A DNA stretch of 64,000 bases from Mycolicibacterium litorale (GTDB taxonomy: Bacteria > Actinomycetota > Actinomycetes > Mycobacteriales > Mycobacteriaceae), in contig NZ_AP023287.1 of the NCBI RefSeq assembly GCF_014218295.1, forward strand, positions 5,332,001-5,396,000, read 5' to 3'. Of this stretch, positions 8,535-16,089 are shown piece by piece. The notes beneath the pieces were generated by a model. The model saw only the letters and a list, made by a program, of their open reading frames with translations, was not told the DNA's origin and did no database searches. The translations under genes were made by a program, and so were the position numbers. The stretch's first letter is position 1. Each line of letters starts with the position of its first letter.

Positions 8535-9503
8535 ATGGCGAAGATCGGTTACTTCCTGTCGTGTGAGCAGTACACCCCCGCCCAACTCGTCGACCAGGCC
8601 AAACGGGCGGAGGCCGCGGGTTTCGAGGCACTGTGGATCTCCGACCACTTCCACCCGTGGAACGACGAGCAGGGGCAGAGCGCGTTCGTGTGGGGTGTCA
8701 TCGGCGCGCTGTCGCAGGTGACGTCACTGCCGGTCACCACCGGTGTGACGTGTCCGACGATGCGCATCCACCCGGCGATCATCGCCCAGGCCGCCGCCAC
8801 CGCCGCCGTGCAACTCGACGGGCGGTTCGTCCTCGGAGTCGGCACCGGCGAGGCCCTCAACGAACACATCCTCGGCGATCCGTGGCCGTCGGTGGGCGTG
8901 CGGATGGAGATGCTCGAAGAGGCCGTCGACGTGATCCGCAAGCTGCACAAGGGGGCGCCGAACGGTCGGGAGATCAGCCACCACGGCACCTACTACGAGG
9001 TGCAGGAGGCGCGCATCTACACGCTGCCCGACCAGCCGGTTCCCATCTACGTCTCGGCGTTCGGTCCGCAGGCCGCCGAACTCGCCGGCCGCATCGGGGA
9101 CGGACTCGCCACCACGATGCCGGATGCCGATCTGATCAAGGCATTCCGCGCGGCGGGCGGCGGTGACAAACCGGTGCAGGCCGGCACCAAGGTCAGCTGG
9201 GACCGCGACGCCGACAAGGCACTCGACGCTGCGCACCGGCTGTGGCCCAACGAGGTGCTGCCGGGGCAGCTGGCACAGACGCTGCCCCGTCCGGGCGACT
9301 TCGCCGACGTCGGCACGCTGGTGTCGAAGGACGCGATCGCCGACGCGGTGACGTGCGGCCCGGACCCCGACCGGCACGCCGCCCAGGTGCGGCAGTTCCT
9401 CGATGCGGGTGTCGACGAGGTCTACGTGCAGCAGGTCGGCCCGGACACCGAGGGCTTCTTCGAGGCGTGGCAGCGCGACGTGCTGCCCCAGCTGCGGCAG
9501 TAG
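8535..9503 (+). CDS. LLM-class F420-dependent oxidoreductase (TIGR03557-like)
   Basis: A 322-residue luciferase-like monooxygenase-fold protein resembling F420-dependent glucose-6-phosphate dehydrogenase relatives. The N-terminus (IGYFLSCEQYTP), SDHFHPW near residue 38 and the GVGTGEALNEHI segment near residue 98 are typical of the TIGR03557 subgroup, which binds the deazaflavin F420. Substrate unknown. The ATG at 8535 was taken rather than the GTG at 8502, since the extra 11 residues are Pro-rich and unlike the family. The gene converges on the rhomboid gene with only three bases between the stops. Confidence 0.85.
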   Translation: MAKIGYFLSCEQYTPAQLVDQAKRAEAAGFEALWISDHFHPWNDEQGQSAFVWGVIGALSQVTSLPVTTGVTCPTMRIHPAIIAQAAATAAVQLDGRFVLGVGTGEALNEHILGDPWPSVGVRMEMLEEAVDVIRKLHKGAPNGREISHHGTYYEVQEARIYTLPDQPVPIYVSAFGPQAAELAGRIGDGLATTMPDADLIKAFRAAGGGDKPVQAGTKVSWDRDADKALDAAHRLWPNEVLPGQLAQTLPRPGDFADVGTLVSKDAIADAVTCGPDPDRHAAQVRQFLDAGVDEVYVQQVGPDTEGFFEAWQRDVLPQLRQ

Positions 9504-9506
9504 CGC

Positions 9507-10376
9507 TCAGCGCACGCCGAACAGCGCGAAGATCTCCTCGGTACGCCACCACACAAGGACCACGAACAGCACGAGCACCGCCGCCGACACCCCGCCCTGC
9601 ACCGGGTTGCGGCGTGCGGCCGGCGCGTACGCGTACACCGCGGCGATGGCCGCACCGGTGACCAGCCCGCCGATGTGGCCCTGCCAGCTGATGCCCTGCG
9701 AACTGATCAGCGGGTAGACGAACGTGAACACCAGGTTGAGGATGATGATCGCCGCGATCCCGCGGATGTCGAGGTTGAGCCGGCGCGCCACCACGAACAG
9801 CGCGCCGAACAACCCGAACACCGCGCCGGACGCGCCGGCGGTCGCCGCGTTGATCGGCGACAGCAGGTACACCAGCACGGACCCGCCCAGGGCGCTGAGA
9901 CCGTAGAGCGCACCGAACCGCAACCGGCCGAGCCACATCTCCAGCGGCGGACCGACGACATAGAGCGCCCACATGTTGAACAGCAGGTGCATCGCCCCGT
10001 AGTGCAGGAACGCCGACGTGACGAGGCGGTACCACTCGCCGTCGGCGACGCCGGGTGTCCAGAGCACGAATTCGCGCTCCAGTCCCGGAGAGGTCGCCTG
10101 CAGGATGAACGCCAGCACGTTGACCGCGATCAGCGTGTAGGTGACGACCGGCTTGGCGTTCGACAGCCGGCCGCCGAACGGCGCCCGGGCCTGCGGCATC
10201 GACCGGTTGGCCTCCCCGACGCACTCCGGGCACTGGTGTCCGACGGCGGCCGAGCGCATGCACTCCGGGCAGATGAAGCGGCCGCAACGGGTGCACTGCA
10301 CGTACGTCTGCCGGTCGGGATGCCGGTAGCAGGTCGGCGCCTGGGCCGGTGACTGCGGGTACTGGGGGTAGCTCAT
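9507..10376 (-). CDS. Rhomboid-family intramembrane serine protease with N-terminal zinc-finger
   Basis: A 289-residue membrane protease. Residues about 16-55 hold a B-box-like metal site (CYRH, CTRC, CPEC, CPEC). Six or seven transmembrane helices follow. The catalytic Ser is in GASG at about residue 183 and the catalytic His in GHIGG at about 234, so the dyad is complete. Rhomboids cut transmembrane substrates within the bilayer. The ATG at 10376 overlaps the stop of the preceding VOC fragment (ATGA), so translation is coupled to the amidase/P450 operon. A role for a protease in that operon is not obvious. Confidence 0.9.
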   Translation of the reverse strand: MSYPQYPQSPAQAPTCYRHPDRQTYVQCTRCGRFICPECMRSAAVGHQCPECVGEANRSMPQARAPFGGRLSNAKPVVTYTLIAVNVLAFILQATSPGLEREFVLWTPGVADGEWYRLVTSAFLHYGAMHLLFNMWALYVVGPPLEMWLGRLRFGALYGLSALGGSVLVYLLSPINAATAGASGAVFGLFGALFVVARRLNLDIRGIAAIIILNLVFTFVYPLISSQGISWQGHIGGLVTGAAIAAVYAYAPAARRNPVQGGVSAAVLVLFVVLVWWRTEEIFALFGVR

Positions 10377-10582
10377 CGTGCCGCTTCCGCTCCGTCGAGG
10401 GTGTACCGCCGCTGCGAGCCGCCGGGGAACTCGACGTCCCCCTGCGGCTGCAGTCCGAGGAATCCCTCGTAGAACGCCACCATCGCGTCGAGGTTCGTGG
10501 TCACCAGACCCACCTCGATGCCGGGGGTCAACAGGTCGAGCTTCACCGCCACCTCGTCTCGTCGAGTACTCGCGACCATCAT
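10373..10582 (-). CDS. Truncated VOC/glyoxalase-fold protein (N-terminal half only)
   Basis: A 69-residue product. It begins like a VOC-family protein (LVTTNLDAMVAFYEGFLGLQ, then GGSQRRYTLDG) but ends where the second half of the domain should begin; full single-domain relatives have about 120-150 residues. It overlaps the amidase stop at its 5' end and the rhomboid start at its 3' end, each by four bases. Likely an eroded gene kept in place by translational coupling. It may not make a folded protein. Confidence 0.6.
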   Translation of the reverse strand: MMVASTRRDEVAVKLDLLTPGIEVGLVTTNLDAMVAFYEGFLGLQPQGDVEFPGGSQRRYTLDGAEAAR

Positions 10583-12279
10583 GCCAACGGCGGGGTACGT
10601 GCAGGTGCGCTGCGCCGCTCACCGGTGGCTTCGAACCCGGCCGCCCACGCCAGCAGCGCGGTGTCGCTGTAGGCCCGGCCGGCGAAGGTGAGGCCGACCG
10701 GCATGCCGATGTCGGCCATCGTGCCCATCGGCACGGTGACGGTGGGGATCCCGAGGTGGCGCGGCACCAGGTTGCCGTTGGACACCCACACCCCGTTGCG
10801 CCAGCCCAGCTCGGCCGATGCCGGCTCGACGTCCATGTCGGCGGGGCCGACGTCGGCAGCCGCGGGGAAGACCACCGCGTCCAGGCCGTGTGCGTCCATC
10901 CACTGTTCCAGGTCGACCCGCCGGGTCTCCTCCAGTCCGCGCACCCCGTCGGCGAGCCCGGGGATGTCGAGCATCGACTCGACCGGGTTGTCGCGCACCC
11001 ACTGCGGATAGGCGGCGATGTCGTCGGTGAACCCGTGGTAGCGGTCCGGCAGTGCGCCCGGCGGCGCCGGGAAGATCCGCGCACCGTCGACGTCGCGCAG
11101 CGTGTGCAGGTCGGGGTCGCCGTTGGCCGACAGGAAGTCCTCCCACGCCCATGCCGACAGGTCGAGCAGTTCCCGCCGCAGATACTCGCCGCTGACCAGG
11201 CCGCGGGTGTAAATGGTCGGGGCACCGGGCCGGTCGCCCTCGTAGTTGGTGACCGCGGGGAAGTCGACCTCGAGGACGCGCGCCCCGGCCGCCTCGAGGG
11301 CGCGGCGAGCGTCGTCGAACAGGGCCAGGACCGACGGCCGGGTCTCGATACGTCGGCCGGTCGGCCCGCCGATCCCCGGTGCGCTCGCCGTACCGGCGTC
11401 GGGATCGGCGTTGATGTACATACGCGGTACGCCGAACGTCCTGCCCGCCAACACTTCCGGGCCTCGGGCGAGGGCGGGGTAGGACGGCGGGCGGACCTCG
11501 GAGGCGCGGGGCACGGGCACCCACGGCTGGGCGCGCCAGAAATCGCCGCGGGTGTCGGGGTCGTCGCCGACGATCACGTCGAGCAATTGCAACAGATCGG
11601 CCATCGTGCGGGTGTGCGGCACCACCACGTCCATCGTCGGCACCAGCGGCCAGTTGCCGCGCACCGAGATCACCCCGCGCGACGGGGTGTAGGCGCACAG
11701 CGCGTTGTTCGACGCCGGCGACCGGCCCGACGACCACGTCTCCTCCGCGAGCCCGAACGCGCAGAACGACGCCGCCGTCGCGGTACCGGACCCGTTGGAC
11801 GAGCCCGACCCGAACGCAGCCGTGAGATATCCGGTGTGGTAAGGACTTTCGGCTCGACCGTAGAGGCCGCGCTGCATCCCGCCGTTGGCCATCGGCGGCA
11901 TGTTCGTCAGACCGATGAGCACCGCACCCGCCGACCTCAGCCGTTCGATCGCGAAGGCGTCGCGTTGGGCCACCAGCTCGGCGAACGCGGGGCTGCCCGC
12001 GGCTGCGGTCAGTCCGCGGGCCAGGTAGCTGTCCTTGGCGGTGTAGGGAATTCCGTCGAGCGGTCCGAGGGATTCCCCACGGGCTCGCCGGGCGTCGGAT
12101 TCGGCTGCGGCGGCATGCGCCGCGGGATCGAGCACCACCACCGAGTTGAGCCCGATTCCGCCGCGGTCGTAGGCGGCGATGCGGGCCAGGTACGCCTCGA
12201 GCAGACCGACCGCCGTCACATGTCCCGCATCCAGCGCGGACCTCAGGTCGGCGATCGAGGCTTCCACGACATCGAACAC
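10579..12279 (-). CDS. Amidase-signature family hydrolase
   Basis: A 566-residue amidase-signature enzyme. The Ser-cisSer-Lys triad can be placed: Lys82 in YTAKDS, the cis-Ser in FGSGSSNGSG at about 160, and the nucleophile in EETWSSGRSPAS at about 184. The usual GGSSGG glycine patch is altered to GSGSSNGSG. Such enzymes hydrolyse amides, including aryl and fatty amides. The 3' end overlaps the VOC fragment by four bases, and the 5' end lies 25 bases after the NTF2-like gene, so it belongs to the P450 operon. Confidence 0.88.
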   Translation of the reverse strand: MFDVVEASIADLRSALDAGHVTAVGLLEAYLARIAAYDRGGIGLNSVVVLDPAAHAAAAESDARRARGESLGPLDGIPYTAKDSYLARGLTAAAGSPAFAELVAQRDAFAIERLRSAGAVLIGLTNMPPMANGGMQRGLYGRAESPYHTGYLTAAFGSGSSNGSGTATAASFCAFGLAEETWSSGRSPASNNALCAYTPSRGVISVRGNWPLVPTMDVVVPHTRTMADLLQLLDVIVGDDPDTRGDFWRAQPWVPVPRASEVRPPSYPALARGPEVLAGRTFGVPRMYINADPDAGTASAPGIGGPTGRRIETRPSVLALFDDARRALEAAGARVLEVDFPAVTNYEGDRPGAPTIYTRGLVSGEYLRRELLDLSAWAWEDFLSANGDPDLHTLRDVDGARIFPAPPGALPDRYHGFTDDIAAYPQWVRDNPVESMLDIPGLADGVRGLEETRRVDLEQWMDAHGLDAVVFPAAADVGPADMDVEPASAELGWRNGVWVSNGNLVPRHLGIPTVTVPMGTMADIGMPVGLTFAGRAYSDTALLAWAAGFEATGERRSAPARTPPLA

Positions 12280-12304
12280 GGCCGCGAGCCTACGTGCGGC
12301 CGGC

Positions 12305-12715
12305 TCAGTCGGCGGACTGGAACTCCATGATCAGCCGGGTCAGGCGCAGCGCCGCCAGCTTCCAGCCGTCCTCGCCGCGCACCCACCGTTCGTGGTAGTG
12401 CCCGTACCCGGTGAGCGCCGGTCCGTTCTCCCACACCACCCGATCCTGCATCGCCCACACCACCCGGGCCTGGTCGCCGTCGACCTCGATCAACGGGGTG
12501 TGCACCTGGTGCGCCGAGCGCGCGTTGGTCAGCGAGGAGCGGATCATGTCGACGGCGGCGTCGCGGCCGTGCACCACGGGCACTCCGGTGCCCTCGCTGA
12601 CGTCGAGTTCGATGTCCTCGGTCATCAGCGCGGCGAACCCGGCCCAGTCCCGCGCGTCGAGGGTGTAGCAGTACCTGGCCTTGGCCTGGGTGAGGTCGAA
12701 GAAGGCGTCGGTCAT
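12305..12715 (-). CDS. NTF2/SnoaL-like small protein
   Basis: A 136-residue cone-fold protein with the pattern of SnoaL-like polyketide cyclase and ring-hydroxylating dioxygenase beta-like proteins: an N-terminal helix with ARYCYTLDARDWAGFAALM, a central VHGRDAAVDMI, and a C-terminal GYGHYHERWVRGEDGWKL strand pair. Members act as isomerases, dehydratases or binding partners. Its ATG at 12715 overlaps the P450 stop (ATGA), so it is translationally coupled to the cytochrome and probably acts on the same small molecule. Confidence 0.8.
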   Translation of the reverse strand: MTDAFFDLTQAKARYCYTLDARDWAGFAALMTEDIELDVSEGTGVPVVHGRDAAVDMIRSSLTNARSAHQVHTPLIEVDGDQARVVWAMQDRVVWENGPALTGYGHYHERWVRGEDGWKLAALRLTRLIMEFQSAD

Positions 12716-13908
12716 GGGAGAACGATCCTCAGCTCCTGCCAGCCACGCACCGTGGACGTCGGCGCGAGTCGGGCGGTGTCGTAGTCGATGTCCCACTCGG
12801 GGAAGCGGTTCAGCATCTCGTCCAGCGCGACGCGGCCCTCCAGTCGGGCCAGGTTGGCGCCCAGGCAGTAATGGAGCCCCTTGCCGAACGTGACGTGGCC
12901 GATGTTGTCGCGGTGGATGTCGAAGCGGTCCGGATCGCGGTAGCGGCGGTGATCGCGGTTGGCGGCGCCGAACAGCAGAAGCACAGCGCTGCCCGCGGGC
13001 ACCGTCGTGCCGTGCGCCTCGAAATCCCTTGCTGTCCAACGCGCCACGTGCGGACCGGTGGGTTCGAACCGCAGTGTCTCGTCGACAACGCGGTTCAGCA
13101 GCGACCGGTCCTCGCGCACCTGTCCGCGTTGGTCGGGGTGTTCGGCGAGGACTTTGGCCAGCCAGCCGATCAGCCGTCCGGTCGTCTCGTTCCCCGCCCC
13201 GGCGACCACCTGCGTGTAGTGCAGCACTTCCCTGCGGGTCAGCGTGCGGGTCACCCCGTCGGAGTCGGTGAACTCGACGTTGAGCAGCGCGGTCATCAGA
13301 TCGTCGGACGGGTTCTTCGAGCGCCATTCGACGTAGTCGGCGTAGATCCGCCCGTCGGCGATCCGGTCGGCGTCGGCCACCTTCATCGGCGCGCCGGGTT
13401 TGGTGCGCAGGTTGGCGTCGTTGGCGTCGCGCACCGAGACCTGTTCGGACTCGGGAATTCCCAGCAGCATGCCGATGACGCGCATCGGCATCATCGCGGC
13501 GAGTTCGGCGATGATGTCGAATCCGTCGGACCCGACGTGCGGATCGAGGCAGGCGACGCAGTAGCGGCGGATCTGGTCTTCGATGGCGGCCATCCGGCGC
13601 GGGGTGAACACCCGTGACATCAGCCCGCGCAGCATCGTGTGCACCGGCGGATCCTCGAACATCATCACCCCGGCGGGCATGTCGAAGTCGGACTGCACGA
13701 GTTCGAGGATGTCGCTGCGGCGGTTGGAGAACGTCTGCCAGTCCAGCAGCGCCTTCTCGACGTCGGCGTGGCGGGACAGCGCCCAGAAGTCGTAGCGCTC
13801 GTTGTAGTAGAGCGGCGCCTCTTCCCGCAGGCGTGCGTAGGTGGGGTACGGGTCGGTGACGATGCCGATGTCGTAGGGGTCGTAGTAGACGTCGGTGGCG
13901 GCGGTCAT
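12712..13908 (-). CDS. Cytochrome P450
   Basis: A 398-residue bacterial P450. The I-helix oxygen-binding AGAGNETT, the ExxR pair (ETLR) and the heme-binding FGKGLHYCLG with the thiolate ligand at Cys348 are all present. It hydroxylates a small hydrophobic substrate using ferredoxin-delivered electrons; no ferredoxin gene is adjacent. A good GAGGGAG ribosome site precedes the ATG at 13908. It is the first gene of the operon P450, NTF2-like, amidase, VOC fragment, rhomboid, and diverges from a TetR gene with a palindrome in between. The CYP family was not assigned. Confidence 0.92.
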   Translation of the reverse strand: MTAATDVYYDPYDIGIVTDPYPTYARLREEAPLYYNERYDFWALSRHADVEKALLDWQTFSNRRSDILELVQSDFDMPAGVMMFEDPPVHTMLRGLMSRVFTPRRMAAIEDQIRRYCVACLDPHVGSDGFDIIAELAAMMPMRVIGMLLGIPESEQVSVRDANDANLRTKPGAPMKVADADRIADGRIYADYVEWRSKNPSDDLMTALLNVEFTDSDGVTRTLTRREVLHYTQVVAGAGNETTGRLIGWLAKVLAEHPDQRGQVREDRSLLNRVVDETLRFEPTGPHVARWTARDFEAHGTTVPAGSAVLLLFGAANRDHRRYRDPDRFDIHRDNIGHVTFGKGLHYCLGANLARLEGRVALDEMLNRFPEWDIDYDTARLAPTSTVRGWQELRIVLP

Positions 13909-13931
13909 CGGGCTCCCTCGCTCACGATTCC

Positions 13932-13945
13932 TGGGCGATCGCCCA
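13932..13945. promoter_or_regulatory. 14-bp perfect palindrome, likely TetR operator
   Basis: TGGGCGATCGCCCA is a perfect 14-bp inverted repeat in the 54-base gap between the divergent P450 and TetR genes. It ends five bases before the -10 of tetR and lies 24 bases upstream of the P450 start, so a bound repressor would block both directions. This is the usual layout for TetR autoregulation. Confidence 0.65.
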
Positions 13946-13950
13946 ACACC

Positions 13951-13956
13951 TAAGCT
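13951..13956 (+). promoter_or_regulatory. -10 element (TAAGCT) for leaderless tetR
   Basis: TAAGCT fits TANNNT and ends six bases before the ATG at 13963, the same geometry as the TetR gene at 7827. No ribosome-binding site lies in between. Confidence 0.55.
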
Positions 13957-13962
13957 GAGGCC

Positions 13963-14553
13963 ATGTCTAGCAGCCGCCGCGACAGTGGGTCAAGGGCGGA
14001 TTCGGGGGCTCGTCGCGCGCTGCTGCAGGCGACGGCGCAGATCATGCTCGAAGAGGGCTACGCCGCCGCGACCTCGCGACGGGTGGCGGCCAGGGCGGGC
14101 GTCAAACCCGCGCTGGTGCACTACTACTTCCCCAGCATGGACGAGCTGTACGTCGCGGTGCTGCGCGCCGGCGCCGAGGTGAACCTGGCCCGGCAGCGGG
14201 ATGCGGCCGACGGCGCCGAACCATTGCACGAGATGTGGCGGCTCAACTCCGCGACGGGTGCGCAGCTGTGGATGGAGTTCATGGCCCTGGCCAACCACCG
14301 CGAGGCGCTGCGCGCCGAGATCGCCGCCTACGCCGACCGGTTCCGCCAGCTCGAGGAGGCGGCGATGGCCGATGCGCTGCGCGCCCACGGCGTGGACACC
14401 GCGGAGTTCCCTCCGGTGGTGATGTCGATGATCGTGGCGAGCCTGGCCCGCATCGTCGCCCTCGAGCAGGGGCTGGGGATCAGCAGGGGCCACACCGAGG
14501 CCGAACAGTTCGTCGAGCGGTACCTGAGCCGCTTCGAACCGCACCGGGGGTGA
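13963..14553 (+). CDS. TetR-family transcriptional regulator of the P450 operon (inferred)
   Basis: A 196-residue TetR-type protein. The helix-turn-helix spans about residues 15-65 (ATSRRVAARAGVKPALVHYY followed by FPSMDELYVAV). The C-terminal ligand domain is all helical. It is divergently placed against the P450 gene with a 14-bp palindrome between them, so local repression and autoregulation are likely. The start is supported by a -10 at leaderless spacing. The 3' end faces the STAS gene, with one base between the stops. Confidence 0.87.
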   Translation: MSSSRRDSGSRADSGARRALLQATAQIMLEEGYAAATSRRVAARAGVKPALVHYYFPSMDELYVAVLRAGAEVNLARQRDAADGAEPLHEMWRLNSATGAQLWMEFMALANHREALRAEIAAYADRFRQLEEAAMADALRAHGVDTAEFPPVVMSMIVASLARIVALEQGLGISRGHTEAEQFVERYLSRFEPHRG

Positions 14554-14554
14554 G

Positions 14555-14971
14555 TCAGGCCGGTTCGGCCTCCGACGGCTCCGGCATCTCGTCGGCGCGG
14601 GGGATGACGCCTTCGGGGTCGCACAGGGCGAGCAGCCGCGACACCGCCCGGCTGGGCAGCACGCTCCACGTCACGTCGCGGCGCGCGAGCTGGGCGTTGA
14701 TCGCGTGCAGGGCGGCGATGGCGTCGACCGAAAGGAAGCCGAGTGCCTGCAGGTCGACCTCGACCACCGTGTGTCCGGGCCGGCCGTCGATGGCCTCGCA
14801 CACTGCGACCGCGAAGTCCTTGGCGTTGGCCGCGTCGACCTCACCACGCACCGACACACACACGTACCGCTCGGTGCGGCGCCTCAGCGACCGTGCCGAC
14901 ACGGACAGCCGATCGGTGTGGGTGGCGCGGACGTGCGGGCGGCAGTGACCGTGCAGCGGGGTGATCGTCAC
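14555..14971 (-). CDS. STAS-domain protein (anti-sigma factor antagonist-like)
   Basis: A 138-residue protein. A STAS fold is recognisable from about residue 35: the first strand with VRGEVDAANA, then VVEVDLQALGFLSVDAIAAL, where Ser81 stands at the position phosphorylated in RsbV/SpoIIAA proteins. The N-terminal 30 residues are an Arg/His-rich extension. GTG at 14971 is the only reasonable start. It follows the RsbW-like kinase gene by 83 bases on the same strand, so it may be a second antagonist for that kinase. Confidence 0.75.
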   Translation of the reverse strand: MTITPLHGHCRPHVRATHTDRLSVSARSLRRRTERYVCVSVRGEVDAANAKDFAVAVCEAIDGRPGHTVVEVDLQALGFLSVDAIAALHAINAQLARRDVTWSVLPSRAVSRLLALCDPEGVIPRADEMPEPSEAEPA

Positions 14972-15054
14972 GGTGGCGCTCCGATGGCCGTGGGGTGCGG
15001 CCAGGGCCGCCCAGCAAAGGGCCCCTTACCCCGTGCGGACGTGAGCCAAACCAC

Positions 15055-15528
15055 TCACGCCTGAGCGGCGCTGCGGGGGCGGACGGCGGCGCGCCGCTGG
15101 CAGCGGTCGAAATACAGGTGAACCTGCGTCCCCTTCGGTGTCTTGTCGATGTCGAGCCGGTCCGACAGGGCGCGCATCAGCGGGATGCCGCGACCGCGTG
15201 ACCGCCTCTGATTCGACGCGTCACTGGGGCGCCACTGGCCGTGGTCGGCAACCGTGATGGCCAGCGTGCCGGTGTCGGCCGCATACGAGGTCTGCACCGT
15301 GATGCTGTCGCCCATCTCGCGGTCGCGGTAGGCGAACTCGGCGGCGTTGGACAGCGCCTCGTTGACCACCAGCACGATGTCACTCGACCGGACGTCGTCC
15401 AGTTCGAAATGATCACAGAGCCACCGCGTGAACTCTTCCCGCAACCGGGCCACCGCATGCGGGTCGGCGGCGCCCATGCGAAGGAATCGCAGGTCGGCCG
15501 CGTCCAGCTGGTAACTCGAAGAACTCAT
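15055..15528 (-). CDS. RsbW-like ATP-binding anti-sigma/serine kinase
   Basis: A 157-residue GHKL ATPase of the HATPase_c_2 type. The N-box NEALSNAAEFAY (Asn at about 56), the G1 box VADHGQW and the G2 box RGRGIPLMRAL are seen. RsbW proteins hold a sigma factor inactive and phosphorylate a STAS partner. STAS genes lie on both sides (14555-14971 and 15561-15908) in the same orientation, giving a complete partner-switching set apart from the sigma factor, which is not in the window. The target sigma factor is unknown. Confidence 0.85.
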   Translation of the reverse strand: MSSSSYQLDAADLRFLRMGAADPHAVARLREEFTRWLCDHFELDDVRSSDIVLVVNEALSNAAEFAYRDREMGDSITVQTSYAADTGTLAITVADHGQWRPSDASNQRRSRGRGIPLMRALSDRLDIDKTPKGTQVHLYFDRCQRRAAVRPRSAAQA

Positions 15529-15560
15529 AGTGCGTTAGGGCTACCCGATTCCGACCGATG

Positions 15561-15908
15561 TCATTCAGCGAAGGTGTTCAACGCCTCGTCGAGCGTCGAG
15601 AACAGGTCGATGAAGTCGGTCAGGCCGGTGATCTTCAGCGGCCGGCTGGTGCCCGGCCCGTCGGCCACCACCGCGAACCGGGTCTCCGGCGTGACCTCGC
15701 TCTGACTGGTGATCAACACGTGCATACCGGCCGACGACAGGAACTCCACCTCGCTCAGGTCGACGATCAGCCCGGCGGGGTTCTTGCGGTGCGCGGCGCG
15801 GATCGCGGATTCCAGCTGCGGCGCGTTCAGCATGTCGACGGCACCGCTGGCACGCACCACCGCGACCTGGCCATACCACTGTTCCGCACCGGAGTTCTGA
15901 CCGTCCAA
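15561..15908 (-). CDS. STAS-domain anti-anti-sigma factor (RsbV/SpoIIAA-like)
   Basis: A 115-residue single STAS domain. DLSEVEFLSSAG at residues 50-61 matches the phospho-acceptor loop, with Ser58/Ser59 as the likely site. It is 32 bases upstream of the RsbW-like gene on the same strand, the classic antagonist-kinase pairing. When unphosphorylated it should bind the kinase and free a sigma factor. Confidence 0.85.
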   Translation of the reverse strand: MDGQNSGAEQWYGQVAVVRASGAVDMLNAPQLESAIRAAHRKNPAGLIVDLSEVEFLSSAGMHVLITSQSEVTPETRFAVVADGPGTSRPLKITGLTDFIDLFSTLDEALNTFAE

Positions 15909-16089
15909 CGCTCACCCTCGTGTTTCTTCGTACCCGCCCGATGAGCAACGAGTCGCAACTGTGAAGGCTGCAGTCTCAACCCGGCACGTCGTCGAAATCG
16001 GGACACGACGGCACCAAGGCTAGCCCACCAAGATCTGCGATGACGGGCTGGCCGACGGTCGCCGCGGTGGGATCGAGCGTCGGTGCTTC

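Noticed and set aside
14557-14571. Hairpin AGGCCG-GTT-CGGCCT as a terminator between tetR and the STAS gene
   Set aside because: The stem is only six base pairs without a T-run, and in this GC-rich DNA such hairpins arise often by chance.
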